Positions 1 through 11,835 are shown, numbered from the stretch's first letter. The stretch is DNA of 64,000 nt from Collinsella aerofaciens (GCF_028207065.1 NZ_JAQLFP010000002.1:1-64000); one strand, 5' to 3'. Numbers and translations are program-made. The notes: generated from the letters alone by a model not told the origin.

Positions 1-2
1 CC

Positions 3-419
3 GGGGCCCTCGAGGCCGAGACGGCGGCGCTGCTCGAGGGCGACGAGACCTACGCGTGCCTGCTCACCGTGCCCGGCATCGGCCCGAGGACCGCGGCGCA
101 GCTCGCGGTGTCGGTCGACATCGGGAGGTTCCCGGACCACGACCACCTGGCCTCGTACTGCGGCATAGCCCCGAGGGTGAGGAGCTCCGGAACGTCGGTG
201 AGGTCGGTCAGGGCGTCCAGGCGCGGCGACGCGAGGCTCAAGTCCCTGCTGATCTTCTCGTGCAACAGCCTGGTGAGGTCCTCGGGGCGCTACGGCGAGT
301 ACTACCGGGCCTGCAGGGCGCGGGGCATGGGGCACGGGCGGGCGCTCAAGGCCGTCGCGAGGAAGCGGCTCAGGGCGATATACGCCGTGATGCGCGACCG
401 GGTGCCCTACCGGGAGTAG
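3..419 (+). pseudogene. IS110-family transposase, C-terminal part (cut by window edge)
   Basis: The reading frame is open from the first bases of the window, so this is the 3' end of a longer gene. The translation has the TVPGIGPRTAAQL helix-hairpin-helix segment followed by FPDHDHLASYCGIAPR, typical of the C-terminal transposase domain of IS110/IS116/IS902 elements. It then has the usual basic tail ending in MRDRVPYRE. IS110 enzymes recombine DNA through an N-terminal DEDD domain, which would lie upstream of the window. Whether the whole gene is intact cannot be judged. The sequence just after the stop is probably the element's right end. Confidence is high for the family and low for functional state. 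Confidence 0.8.
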
Positions 420-470
420 CCCCGACGGTTGACAAAACTATAGGAACACCCAATGAGTGCTTGCAAAATG

Positions 471-534
471 AGCGTGGATAATCTCCCGGTTTTGGCCTGT
501 GTGCGGGCTCAAAGTGGGAGATTATCCACGCTCG
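471..534. repeat. 18-bp inverted repeat, probable terminator of the RpiR gene
   Basis: GAGCGTGGATAATCTCCC at about 471-488 is matched by its exact complement at about 516-533, with a 28-base loop. A third partial copy (ATCCACGCTCG) lies at about 551-561. It sits just past the 3' end of the minus-strand RpiR gene and of the IS110 fragment. Read on the minus strand the stem is followed by ATTTTG, so it may stop transcription. It could equally be an insertion-sequence end repeat. Confidence 0.55.
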
Positions 535-566
535 TTATCTGAGTGTCCAAAAATCCACGCTCGTCG

Positions 567-1421
567 CTACTTGAGTCCGGGCAGGCGGGTGTAGGGGAAC
601 GAGCGCTCTAAGAACTCGGAGCAGCGGGCGTAATCTTTGGCAAAGTAGCTGCTATAGAGCGAATCGAGTACGTATTGCACGGCAATATGGCTGGCGAATT
701 GCGTGATGCGGTGCGTCATGCTCTCGTGGTCGCTTACCGTGAGATAGGCGGCAAAGCCGGGGTGAATGCGGGCACAGTACGGCGTGCCGATGACGATGAC
801 CGGGACATGTCGACTGCTAAGGATCGGCAAGATCTCCTTGAGGTTGGGGGCAAGGCCGCTGTAGGAGATGATGATTGCCACATGGTCGGGACCCGAGGCG
901 AGCGCCGTGCGCACCTGCGCCTCGACGCTGTCGTGGCACGTCGCGCTTTTGCCGGCGGAAAGCAGGCGATCGCGGAACATTCCCGCTGGATACAGGTTAT
1001 GCGAGCCCGTGTAGATGTCCACGGTGCCGGCGCGCATGATGAGCTTGGCGGCGTGGTTGAGCTGTGCAGGGTCGAGCAGCTCCTGCGTTTCGGCCAAGGT
1101 GGTCTGGTAGAGCCCCTCCATGCGTTCCATCACCTGCGCAGGGGTGGAGGTGGCATCGAAGGGAAAGTTGATGTCCACGTCGCGCCGGTTGCCCGCCTCG
1201 GTCGCCTGGCGGATGAGCTCGACCTTGAGGTCTTTGAATCCCTCGAGGCCGAGCTTTTTGCAAAAGCGGTGCACGCTCGCGACCGAAACGTTGGCGCACG
1301 CGGCAAATTCCTTAATGGAAAGCCCGCGCACATCCTCGCCCATGGCGAGGGCCGTTCGCCCAAGTTGTTGCTCGGTGGGGGTGAGGCTTTTGCCCTGCGT
1401 GATCTTTCGCCTGATATCCAT
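567..1421 (-). CDS. RpiR/MurR-family regulator (HTH + SIS)
   Basis: This 284-residue protein has an N-terminal helix-turn-helix (FAACANVSVASVHRFCKKLG, about residues 38-60). A C-terminal sugar isomerase (SIS) fold follows, recognisable from DIYTGSHNLYP and HVAIIISYSGLAPNLKEILPIL. In this family the SIS domain senses a phosphosugar and the HTH controls nearby sugar-catabolism genes. The start is the ATG at 1421, with AGGAG a few bases upstream on the minus strand. It lies downstream of, and in the same direction as, the putative glycosidase, separated by 166 bases that hold a hairpin around 1497-1523. The effector is unknown. It may control the neighbouring glycosidase or the GH1/PTS genes. 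Confidence 0.85.
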   Translation of the reverse strand: MDIRRKITQGKSLTPTEQQLGRTALAMGEDVRGLSIKEFAACANVSVASVHRFCKKLGLEGFKDLKVELIRQATEAGNRRDVDINFPFDATSTPAQVMERMEGLYQTTLAETQELLDPAQLNHAAKLIMRAGTVDIYTGSHNLYPAGMFRDRLLSAGKSATCHDSVEAQVRTALASGPDHVAIIISYSGLAPNLKEILPILSSRHVPVIVIGTPYCARIHPGFAAYLTVSDHESMTHRITQFASHIAVQYVLDSLYSSYFAKDYARCSEFLERSFPYTRLPGLK

Positions 1422-1587
1422 ATGGCTCCTATGCGTTTGCGTCGCGATAAACCAATCATAGCGATAAATAAAACGTTCGGCTTGGCTGGGAGTTTTGGTC
1501 CGCCGGTCTATGAACGACGGACCGCTCGACGCTGTGCGGGCTCAACATAGGGGCGCTGTCCTTGTTGGGCCGTTTGTGCCCGGGGCG

Positions 1588-4179
1588 TTACCCGAGCACG
1601 CGTACGGGCCCCAAGAGGCCGCTGGGATCGGAGGGCTCGGTCATGCCGAACATGTCGGGGACGGCGTGGTCGAGGGTGTTGATGATATCGATCGTAAGCG
1701 CGTGCTCGCCGGCTAAAAGTGCGGCGGCCTCAAAGCGGTAAGGCGGACAGATGCGGGTGCCGAGGGATTTGCCGTCGAGGGTGACGGTTGCGGTCTCAAA
1801 GACCTCGCCAAGGTCGATGACGGTGCGGTTGGCCGCTTCGCCCAGGACAAAGGAGGCCCGGTAGCGGAATGTGCCGGCCTTGCCGGGGAACTCGGCCGAG
1901 GAAAGGTCGTGCAGGTCTGCAAGCTCAACAGACTCGTCAAAGGCATCGGTGCCAGGGGCAGAGAAGGCAACCGCCCAGGGCCCGTCGACGCATGTGGCTT
2001 CGTCTTCGGCGGTTGCCACAGCAACGGAACCTGTAGCCCCAAGGACCACGATGCAGCTCTCGTAGGGAGCCAGCTCGAGCGTGCCGTCAAAGGCGGCGGG
2101 CTCGGTGCCGTTGAGCAGGTCGAGGCGCGCGCCTGCAACGGGCGTGCCGTCGGCAAGCGCAATCTGAGTGGAGATACCCTGCTTGGGATGCTCGTTGACG
2201 AGCATCAGATAGGTCTCGCCCGCCCGCTCGTAGCGCAGTGCGCGCAGCCAGGGCTGGGACTCGGCACAAACCACGGTCTGCATACCGGCGTCGGCAAGCG
2301 TGCCTGCGAGCTCGGCGGTTGCCAGGAGCTTGATGCCGGCGACCGCGGCTGCATCCAGGGAGGCAAAGCCCTCGCGGCCTGCAGTGTCACCGTCGTAGCG
2401 CTTGCTCGGCAACTCATCCAGCGCGTACACGGCAACACCTGCGGCTGCGGCGCGCGCGGCAAAGTCGAGCACGGCTCCGCCGACAAACTCGGCTCCGGGC
2501 ATCACCAGGCAGCGGTATGCCTGGCCGTTCACGCTAAAGCCGCTACCGTCTGCGGCAATTTCAACGGCATAGCGCCCTGCGTCCTCAAATGCCTCTGCCG
2601 GCACGATGTCAAAGTCGACCTGCGCGCGCAAAAGCTCGGAGGCGACATGCTGCATAAAGTTCGCCTCGCCTGCCCACTCGGCGTCCGCATGGTAGAGAAG
2701 CGCCACCGGGGTCGTTGCGCGCCCGCCGCTCAGCAGGCTCGCCGTACGGTTCATGTAGCTCATGAGCTGCCTAAAGTGTGCAAACTGGGGGTTTTGGCCA
2801 TGCGCATAGAAATGCGGCGGGCAGTCCCAGTCGGGGAAGGCGGCCATGCTAAAGGCATGCGGCACAAACCAATTGACGCCGCGCACCAAAAAATGATCGG
2901 CGATCCACTTCATCTCGCGTAGGCCTTCGTGCCATCCAAATGCGCCAAAGACCTCGGCTATGCAGCGCCCCTGCTTTTTGGGATCGAGGTGTGCTGCCGA
3001 GGAGCCCAGCTTGGGCAGCACGTAGTTATAGAACTCGAGGTCCCACACGCCGCGTCCGTAGCTGTGAAGGCCGCGGTCCATGCCGGGTACCAGCTGGTTG
3101 ATCACGATGTCGACGCCCGCCATGTCCTGACCGCCCACGGCGCGGAAGTAGTGCCCGGCGCCCACGCCCAGGCGCGCGTGGCAGTCCTTGTCCTCGATAA
3201 CGTGGCCGATGTACTGCACGCCGCGCGCGCGGCACCAGTCTCCGAGCTGGTCGCAGAAGCACTCCTTATAGAGGGTGCTCGCGATGTCCATATAGACGTG
3301 GCGTACGTGCGCGCCGGCCGGCTCGCGGTCCCACAGGTGCGGGAGCTCGGCCAGGTAGCGCTCGCCCAGTGCCGCGCGTAGGCGACGCTCAAGCTCGGCC
3401 GACCAGGGTAGGGGCGCGGTGGCCTTGCCGATGAGCGTGTCCGAGATGCCATCGGGGCCCGTGGTGCCCTTCTCGTTGGCAAATCCGGGCTCATCGGAGA
3501 AAAAGCCCAGGATCGTCTTGCCAAACTCATCGCCCAGATGCTCAAAATGCGGCTCGTAGACAGCATCGATGAGCTGCGCCACCGAGGTGCGGTCGACCAT
3601 ATTGATGTAGTCCTCGTTGTAGGAGGTCTTGCCGCTCGTGAACATCACGCATGCCTGCGTGAGGCCCGCAGGTGCATCGAAGACCAGGCGGCTGGGGTTG
3701 CCGTCTGCATCGTCGATTACTCGGTAAGCGACGTCGACGGGGCTGCCGTCCTGCATAAATGCCACGCCGTAGAAGCGCTCCGTTTTGTCGAGCATGTTGG
3801 CGAGCGCGATGCTCGCGGCGGACGTGGGGCCCACGATGTCGAACGTGCGGTGCGTGAGCACGATCTTGCGGAGCTCGGGCACGGCCTCCTTGACGGCGCC
3901 GTTGGCAAAGCCCGTGGGGAAGTGCGCGTCGTCCAAGATCCAGAGCTTAAGGCCCAGCTGCTTGCACTCGTCAATGACAAAGCGCAAGTCGCGCCACCAG
4001 CCCTCGCCGCAAAAATCGGGGTGTGGGCGGCTTTCGAGACAGACCTCGTGGATGTCGGCGCCGGCGATCTTTTCCAGATACTCGGCAATGGTCTTATGGC
4101 TCTCGCCCTTCATCCACAAAAACGGAAGCACGTGGTTGTCGTATGTGCCCTCGAGCACCTGCTGATAGTACGCGGTCAT
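1588..4179 (-). CDS. Putative glycoside hydrolase, GH106-like, with C-terminal jelly-roll
   Basis: This 863-residue protein begins MTAYYQQVLEGTYDNHVLPFLWMKGES. The frame is open further upstream, but the ATG at 4179 has a strong GGAGGATCC site. The first 400 or so residues look like a TIM-barrel sugar hydrolase of the GH106 (alpha-L-rhamnosidase) type: WILDDAHFPTGFANG and GFFSDEPGFANEKG resemble that family's acidic active-site strands. The last 130 residues have a galactose-binding jelly-roll (FRYRASFVLGE, TVTLDGKSLG, LLGPVRVLG). No signal peptide is visible, so it probably acts on imported oligosaccharides. The AraC regulator is transcribed divergently from 114 bases away. The family is a judgement from motif style, and the substrate is unknown. 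Confidence 0.6.
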   Translation of the reverse strand: MTAYYQQVLEGTYDNHVLPFLWMKGESHKTIAEYLEKIAGADIHEVCLESRPHPDFCGEGWWRDLRFVIDECKQLGLKLWILDDAHFPTGFANGAVKEAVPELRKIVLTHRTFDIVGPTSAASIALANMLDKTERFYGVAFMQDGSPVDVAYRVIDDADGNPSRLVFDAPAGLTQACVMFTSGKTSYNEDYINMVDRTSVAQLIDAVYEPHFEHLGDEFGKTILGFFSDEPGFANEKGTTGPDGISDTLIGKATAPLPWSAELERRLRAALGERYLAELPHLWDREPAGAHVRHVYMDIASTLYKECFCDQLGDWCRARGVQYIGHVIEDKDCHARLGVGAGHYFRAVGGQDMAGVDIVINQLVPGMDRGLHSYGRGVWDLEFYNYVLPKLGSSAAHLDPKKQGRCIAEVFGAFGWHEGLREMKWIADHFLVRGVNWFVPHAFSMAAFPDWDCPPHFYAHGQNPQFAHFRQLMSYMNRTASLLSGGRATTPVALLYHADAEWAGEANFMQHVASELLRAQVDFDIVPAEAFEDAGRYAVEIAADGSGFSVNGQAYRCLVMPGAEFVGGAVLDFAARAAAAGVAVYALDELPSKRYDGDTAGREGFASLDAAAVAGIKLLATAELAGTLADAGMQTVVCAESQPWLRALRYERAGETYLMLVNEHPKQGISTQIALADGTPVAGARLDLLNGTEPAAFDGTLELAPYESCIVVLGATGSVAVATAEDEATCVDGPWAVAFSAPGTDAFDESVELADLHDLSSAEFPGKAGTFRYRASFVLGEAANRTVIDLGEVFETATVTLDGKSLGTRICPPYRFEAAALLAGEHALTIDIINTLDHAVPDMFGMTEPSDPSGLLGPVRVLG

Positions 4180-4293
4180 GGATCCTCCTTGGCTCGATCG
4201 ATCTGCTGCATAGCACAGATTATGGACGCGTCGGCGCGTTCTGCTAATATCTGAATCACGACGAACTATGACCAAATCAACGATTGGCAAGCC

Positions 4294-6902
<2,609 letters not shown>

Positions 6903-6964
6903 TCGACAATATGAGTGCCACCGGGGAAAAGCGTTGGGATGGGCTCGCGATTCGAGTCCCCACC

Positions 6965-6993
6965 TTAGCATTTGAACCATTTGGCACTATAAT
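6965..6993 (+). promoter_or_regulatory. Sigma-70-type promoter for the IIA-Glc gene
   Basis: TTAGCA at 6965-6970 and a perfect TATAAT at 6988-6993 are separated by 17 bases, about 50 bases upstream of the IIA-Glc start. This suggests the gene is transcribed independently of the GH1 gene. Confidence 0.65.
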
Positions 6994-7042
6994 CACCATA
7001 GGCATGCGCACAACGTTGCGCTTAATCAAGAGGAGAAAACGT

Positions 7043-7579
7043 ATGGGTCTGTTTGACATGTTCAAGAAGAAGGCTGAGCCCGCGACTGCCGCTGCTCCGT
7101 CCTCCATCTCTGCTTCTGCCGGCGCCGACGTGCTGTGCTCGCCCGTCAAGGGCAAGGTCATCAAGATGGCCGATGTGCCCGATCCCGTCTTTGGCGGCGA
7201 GGTCCTGGGCAAGGGCTGCGCCGTGTGGCCCGAGGACGATCTGGTCTACGCTCCCTGCGACGGCAAGGTGACCGTCACCATGGGTCACGCCGTGGGCCTG
7301 CAGTCCGATAGCGGCATCGAGGTTCTGGTGCACGTTGGCGTCGATACCGTCAACATGAACGGCGACGGCTTCGAGGGCTTCGTCAAGGCCGACGATGTCG
7401 TTAAGGCTGGCCAGCCCATGCTCAAGATCGACCGCGCCAAGATCGCCGCTGCCGGCTACAAGGACTGCGTCGTCGTGGCTGTGTCCAACACCGCCGAGTT
7501 CGCCGACGTCGAGCTCGCCGTCGAGGCTGACTCCGCTGTCTCCGCTGGCGATGCCATCGTCAAGGTCGTCCGCAAGTAG
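7043..7579 (+). CDS. crr: PTS glucose-type enzyme IIA
   Basis: This stand-alone 178-residue IIA-Glc protein accepts phosphate from HPr and passes it to a IIB domain. GIEVLVHVGVDTV contains the phosphorylated histidine (H97). The second active-site histidine (H82) is in MGHAVGLQSDSG. A short basic N-terminus (MGLFDMFKKK) resembles the membrane-contacting helix of free IIA-Glc proteins. The start is ATG 7043 behind AGGAG. It has its own promoter and terminator. The matching IIBC permease is not in the window. In this lineage it may serve several sugar permeases, including the one feeding the GH1 enzyme upstream. Confidence 0.9.
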   Translation: MGLFDMFKKKAEPATAAAPSSISASAGADVLCSPVKGKVIKMADVPDPVFGGEVLGKGCAVWPEDDLVYAPCDGKVTVTMGHAVGLQSDSGIEVLVHVGVDTVNMNGDGFEGFVKADDVVKAGQPMLKIDRAKIAAAGYKDCVVVAVSNTAEFADVELAVEADSAVSAGDAIVKVVRK

Positions 7580-7603
7580 TCTGCGGCAACATAAGGGTGT
7601 TTT

Positions 7604-7638
7604 GGGGTGGTCGGGTTATCCGGCCGCCCTTTTTTATT
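7604..7638 (+). terminator. Intrinsic terminator after the IIA-Glc gene
   Basis: A ten-pair stem, GGGTGGTCGG with CCGGCCGCCC (two G-T pairs), and a short loop are followed by six T residues. Confidence 0.85.
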
Positions 7639-7814
7639 GCAATGCGGCGGAACGTTTTATTGCGCGTTGGGCGGACCGGTAAACCGTTCGGACGTTAAAT
7701 CGAGCCGACTGCGCCTTTGCTTTGCCGGGGGTGTTCGTTATCGGCTAGTATGGCCTTATTGTTACGACGCGCACCGCGTCGGGAAGCGCGGTGCCGCTTG
7801 TTGGGAGGAATGTC

Positions 7815-8372
7815 ATGAAGAAGAAGCTGCTGCTTGCGCCCCTGATGGCTGTTCTGGTCGCGTGCGTGGTTGTGCTTTCCGGCTGCGGAGGTCCTTCGGT
7901 TGAGGAGCTCATCACCGAGGATCTTACGACGCAGTTTGACGAGGTCAAGAACGGCGGCGACGACTTCCTCGCCGGCCTGGAAGAGGCCTCGGGCGACGAG
8001 TTCGAGCAGCTGGGCATCGATCCCAAGGAGTACGCCAAGAGCTATCTCGAGGGTTTTGACTACAAGATCGGCGATGTGACGGTCGACGAGGACAAGGGCA
8101 CCGCGACTGCCGATGTCACCATTACCTGCAAGTCCATGAACAAGATCGTTGAAGATTTCGCCACCCAGTATCAGGAGAAGATCGCGGCGCTCGATACGAT
8201 GCCTTCCGAGGACGACCTGTACAAGATGGCCGGCCAGGTCATGGTCGACGTGACCAAGGCCGCTAAGACCAAGGACACCAAGGTTACCTTCAAGTACACC
8301 GCCAATGACGATGGCGAGTGGTCTGCTGACGATTCCGCAACCACCGAGATGATGAATGCGATGATGAGCTAG
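7815..8372 (+). CDS. Small secreted lipoprotein, DUF5105/DUF4878-like
   Basis: This 185-residue protein has a type II signal peptide: a lysine-rich N-terminus, a hydrophobic core and a lipobox VLSGC with the lipidated cysteine at residue 24. The mature part is acidic and helical, with TADVTITCKSMNKIVEDFATQYQEKI in the middle. It resembles the NTF2-like lipoproteins common in Gram-positive gut bacteria. It should be anchored on the outer face of the membrane. The start is ATG 7815 behind GGGAGGAA. It is a single gene; its function is unknown. Confidence 0.75.
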   Translation: MKKKLLLAPLMAVLVACVVVLSGCGGPSVEELITEDLTTQFDEVKNGGDDFLAGLEEASGDEFEQLGIDPKEYAKSYLEGFDYKIGDVTVDEDKGTATADVTITCKSMNKIVEDFATQYQEKIAALDTMPSEDDLYKMAGQVMVDVTKAAKTKDTKVTFKYTANDDGEWSADDSATTEMMNAMMS

Positions 8373-8391
8373 GGGAGTTACGCGGTAGTTC

Positions 8392-8576
8392 GTTACGGCG
8401 TTTTACCAAACGCCGTAACTGCCCGACGCTGCGCGGGCACCAGAGCGACAACTTGTCATTCAAAGAGGACGGCATGACCAGAAGGTCTATACCGTCCTCT
8501 TTTCATGCCAATTTGTTCGCACTGGTGCCCGCTCGCTGCCCGTCCTCTACCTGCGGCGTTGCCATGGTAGTCATTG
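8392..8576. repeat. Dispersed structured element, copy 1
   Basis: This follows the lipoprotein gene directly. Hairpin A has 12-pair arms at 8392-8403 and 8408-8419 around a TACC loop. A long outer stem pairs about 8433-8453 with about 8511-8532 and encloses hairpin B (8465-8499), whose tip has GACC-AGAA-GGTC. TTTT follows hairpin B. The second copy at 30047-30247 keeps the loops and changes paired bases together. See the finding. Confidence 0.8.
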
Positions 8577-8639
8577 AGGCGGCACTTGGGGACGTTCCTT
8601 TTCTGCCGGCAGTTGGGGACACTCCTTGTATCAACGCCG

Positions 8640-8832
8640 TATCAAATGCTCGGGAAAATGCGACCCGGTTTTTTGGCCGAATTCCGGGTCGCGGTTTCCG
8701 GATGGGGCGGGTTGCGGAAACCGCGACCCGGAATATTGCTCTGAAACGGGATACGGTTTCCCCGACGCGCCTCAAACGGAAAGTGCATCCCATTTCGGAG
8801 CTCCAAAACGGGATGCACTTTCCGCGTGGAAG
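8640..8832. repeat. Array of alternating GGAAA/TTTCC palindromes, locus 1
   Basis: Three forward-reverse pairs follow one another. Each forward arm is GGAAA, a variable centre, then CCC; each reverse arm is GGG, a variable centre, then TTTCC. The last pair (GGAAAGTGCATCCC with GGGATGCACTTTCC) is a perfect inverted repeat. The same family occurs at 25430-25490 and 48848-49073. Confidence 0.75.
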
Positions 8833-8865
8833 AATTGTCGCAGCTGCGTTAAGCGGTGTCGCTCG

Positions 8866-9534
8866 CTACTCGCCCAAGATTAGCTCGGCGAGTTCGTCCT
8901 GCGTATCTACCACGTAGTCGGCGCCGGCGGCTTCCAGCTCTGCGCGGCCGCGGAAGCCCCAGCTGACGCCCGCGCTCTTAAGGCCGGCGTTGTGGCCGGT
9001 CAGAACATCGACATTCGAATCGCCCACATAGAGCGTGGTTGCCGGATCGGCGCCCAGCTCTTTCATCACATGCAACGTGACGGGTGCCTCGGGCTTGGGC
9101 GGAAATGCGCCCACACGGCCCTGTACCAGCGCAAAGCGATCGGGGCCAAAGTATTTCTCGATAAGCGGGGCTGCCGAAATATGATCCTTGTTGGTGAGCA
9201 CGGCAAGCTGAACGCCCGCTGTGCGCAGACGGTCGAGCATCTCAATCGTGCCGGCGTAGGGTGAGGTGTGGTCCTCCTTGTGCTCGCCGTAATAGGCCCT
9301 AAACTCGGCAAGCGTCTGCTCAAACATACGGCCGTCGCCCGCGTACTCGGCGGGCATAAAGCGCTCGACCAGCTTGAGCATGCCGTTTCCCACCTTGTAG
9401 CGGTACTCGTCTACGGCAAACGTGGGCCAGCCGTGCATCTCGCAGGTATGGTTGCTGGCGGCCGCCAGGTCCTCGAGCGTGTTGAGGATGGTGCCATCCA
9501 GATCAAAGATCACATGGGAAAAAGCTGCTGCCAT
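8866..9534 (-). CDS. HAD-superfamily phosphatase, phosphoglycolate phosphatase-like
   Basis: This 222-residue haloacid-dehalogenase-type hydrolase has motif I DLDGT (D11, D13), motif II VLTNKD, a lysine in FPPKPEAP and motif III GDSNVDVLTGHNAG, all in order. The helical cap sits between motifs I and II. The layout is that of Gph/PGP phosphatases, which dephosphorylate 2-phosphoglycolate or small sugar phosphates; the exact substrate cannot be read from sequence. The start is ATG 9534, with AGGAG upstream on the minus strand. It lies downstream of hypE in the same direction but 106 bases away, so co-transcription is uncertain. Confidence 0.85.
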   Translation of the reverse strand: MAAAFSHVIFDLDGTILNTLEDLAAASNHTCEMHGWPTFAVDEYRYKVGNGMLKLVERFMPAEYAGDGRMFEQTLAEFRAYYGEHKEDHTSPYAGTIEMLDRLRTAGVQLAVLTNKDHISAAPLIEKYFGPDRFALVQGRVGAFPPKPEAPVTLHVMKELGADPATTLYVGDSNVDVLTGHNAGLKSAGVSWGFRGRAELEAAGADYVVDTQDELAELILGE

Positions 9535-9639
9535 GGGTGCTCCTGCCGCTTGAGTTGTAAAACGCACCCCATGATACTGGGCATGCGTGCCGGGCATGTT
9601 TGGAATCTGAATATCTTTAATAGCCCTGAGCCTTTGTCG

Positions 9640-10674
9640 TTAGCAAATCCTCGGCAGTTGTTCTCCCACAAGCATGTCGAGGATACGGGTCGAGCCCCAG
9701 CCGGTGCGTACGCGCACGGCGGGACGGGCGCCCTCGGCAAGTGGCAGCACGCGACCGATGATGGCGGCGTTCTCGCCGTAGCGGGCGGCGCGCATGGCTG
9801 CCAGCGCGGCATCGGCTTGCTCGGCCGGCACCACGGCAACCATCTTGCCCTCGTTTGCCACCTGCAGCACATCGTAGCCGAGCATCTCACATGCCGCCTG
9901 CACGTCGGGGCGCACGGGCACGGCATCCTCGTCGATCTCCATGGCAACGCCGCTGGCCTGGGCAAACTCGTTGAGCGTGGATGCCAGGCCGCCGCGCGTG
10001 GGGTCGCGGAAGCAGCGGGTGTCGGGGGCGGCGGCGAGCACGTCGGCAATCAGATGATTGAGCGGCGCAGCGTCGCTTTCGATGTTGCTCGAAAACGCCA
10101 AGCCCTCGCGCTGGCTCATGATGGCGATGCCGTGGTCGCCTAGCGTACCCGACACCAGGATGACATCGCCGGGCCGACAGTTTGCGCCGCTGAGTGCCAC
10201 GCCCGTGGGCACCTCGCCCACGCCGGCGGTATTGATGTAGACGCCGTCGGCCCCGCCGCGCTCGACCACCTTGGTGTCGCCGGTGATAATCTTCACACCT
10301 GCCTCGCGCGCTGTCTCGGCCATCGTCTGCACAATTTGGCGGAGCTTATCCATGGGATAGCCCTCTTCGAGGATAAAGCCGCACGACAGGTAGCGCACGC
10401 TGGCGCCCGAGGTCGCGACGTCGTTAACGGTTCCGCAAACGGCAAGACGTCCGATGTTGCCACCGGGGAAGAACTGCGGCGAGACCACAAAGCTATCGGT
10501 CGACATGGCGATGCGCCCGCTCGCGGGGAGCGCGGCGACGCCGGCATCGTTGCCCTCGAGCAGCTCGGGCGACCCAAAGGCATCCAAAAAGACCTCATCG
10601 ATGATGCGTTTCATCATCTGGCCGCCGGAACCGTGGCCCAGCAGGACAGTGTTATCGGTGATGCTATGGGACAT
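9640..10674 (-). CDS. hypE: Hydrogenase maturation factor HypE
   Basis: This 344-residue protein carries LLGHGSGGQMMKRIIDEVF at the start and ends in LPRIC. The terminal cysteine receives the carbamoyl group from HypF and is dehydrated to thiocyanate, the source of cyanide ligands for the NiFe centre. The body is an AIR-synthase-like ATPase (EGNDAGVAALP, DPTRGGLASTLNEFA). The start is ATG 10674 with GGAG eight bases upstream; a TTG two codons earlier is less likely. It is the last gene of the hypC-hypD-hypE run. The hydrogenase subunits themselves are not in the window. Confidence 0.95.
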   Translation of the reverse strand: MSHSITDNTVLLGHGSGGQMMKRIIDEVFLDAFGSPELLEGNDAGVAALPASGRIAMSTDSFVVSPQFFPGGNIGRLAVCGTVNDVATSGASVRYLSCGFILEEGYPMDKLRQIVQTMAETAREAGVKIITGDTKVVERGGADGVYINTAGVGEVPTGVALSGANCRPGDVILVSGTLGDHGIAIMSQREGLAFSSNIESDAAPLNHLIADVLAAAPDTRCFRDPTRGGLASTLNEFAQASGVAMEIDEDAVPVRPDVQAACEMLGYDVLQVANEGKMVAVVPAEQADAALAAMRAARYGENAAIIGRVLPLAEGARPAVRVRTGWGSTRILDMLVGEQLPRIC

Positions 10675-10722
10675 ATCCAAAACTCCAATCGTGGGTGGTG
10701 CCAGCGTGCGGGTGCGTCCGGG

Positions 10723-11835
10723 CTAGTTACGGTAGCGGTAGTACGCCGCGCAGCTGCCCTCGGAGCTCACCATGCACGGGCCGACGGGATGTTCGGGCGT
10801 GCATGCGCGGCCAAAGAGCGGGCAGTCGCTCGGCGTAATGGCTCCGCGCAGCACGTCGCCGCAGCGGCACCCGCGCGGCTCAACCGTCGGCTCAACGGGC
10901 ACGTCAAAGCGAACGTGGGCATCAAAGCGCGAGAACTCGGGCCGGATGGAAAGACCCGAGCCGGCAATCGGCCCCAGACCGCGCCATGTGGTATCGCACG
11001 GCTCAAATACCTGCTCGACCAGCTGGCGCGCCACGGGATTGCCGTCGGCATTGACGCCGCGACGGTAGGCGTTGTCGATCGCGGGCTGCCCCTCAACAAC
11101 CATCTGGACCAGCATGCAGATGCCCTGCAGGATATCGACCGGTTCAAATCCCGTGACCACACCCGGGGTCTTGAATTCGTCGACCAAAAACCCAAAGGGT
11201 GCCAGGCCTGTGATGGTGGCGACGTGGCCCGGCAGGATGAAGCCGTCGATGGCGGTCTCGGGATCGTTGGCGATGGCGCGCAACGCCGGCGGCGTGGTCT
11301 TGTGAGCGCAATAGACCGAAAAGTTCTGGAGTCCGCGTGCATCGGCCTCCAAAATGGCGGCGGCGATGGTGGGCGTCGTGGTCTCAAAGCCCACGCCCAT
11401 AAAAATGACCGGACGATCGGGGTTTTGCTCGGCAATGTCGAGTGCATCGAGCGGGGAGTACACAATGCGAATGTCGCGCCCCGCGGCCTTTTGCGCGGCA
11501 AGCGAGGTGGACGATCCGGGCACGCGCATCATGTCGCCAAAGGTGGTGATGATGGCGCCGTCCATCTTGGCGAGCGCGATTGCATGGTCGATATCGCGGT
11601 TGGCGGTAACGCAGACGGGGCAACCCGGACCGCTCAGCAGTTTGAGCCCGGCAGGCATAATGGAGCGAAAACCATAGCGCCCGATGCTCACGGTATGCGT
11701 GCCGCAGACTTCCATAAGGTTGATGGTGCGGTCGCCGACAAGCTCATGAATGCGCTCGATGAGCTCGCGAGCCAGCTTGGGATCGCGAAATGCCGAGAAG
11801 TCGATACCGGAGCGAGCCGGCTGCTCGGGCGCCAC
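10723..11835 (-). CDS. hypD: Hydrogenase maturation factor HypD
   Basis: The 370-residue iron-sulfur protein assembles the Fe(CN)2CO unit together with HypC. Family motifs visible are MEVCGTHTVSIGRYG, LLSGPGCPVCVT, FMGVGFETTTPTIAAAI and GFILPGHVATITG. Cluster-binding cysteines are near the C-terminus (CRCGDVLRG, CPLFGRACTPEHPVGPCMVSSEGSCAAYY). It starts at a GTG (11835) whose first base is the last base of the hypC stop codon, so the two are translationally coupled. HypE follows 48 bases on. Confidence 0.95.
   Translation of the reverse strand: MAPEQPARSGIDFSAFRDPKLARELIERIHELVGDRTINLMEVCGTHTVSIGRYGFRSIMPAGLKLLSGPGCPVCVTANRDIDHAIALAKMDGAIITTFGDMMRVPGSSTSLAAQKAAGRDIRIVYSPLDALDIAEQNPDRPVIFMGVGFETTTPTIAAAILEADARGLQNFSVYCAHKTTPPALRAIANDPETAIDGFILPGHVATITGLAPFGFLVDEFKTPGVVTGFEPVDILQGICMLVQMVVEGQPAIDNAYRRGVNADGNPVARQLVEQVFEPCDTTWRGLGPIAGSGLSIRPEFSRFDAHVRFDVPVEPTVEPRGCRCGDVLRGAITPSDCPLFGRACTPEHPVGPCMVSSEGSCAAYYRYRN

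Noticed and set aside
6903..6964. tRNA-like T-arm (GGGCTCGCGATTCGAGTCC) between the GH1 and IIA-Glc genes
   Set aside because: No acceptor, D or anticodon arm can be paired with it; only one arm is present.
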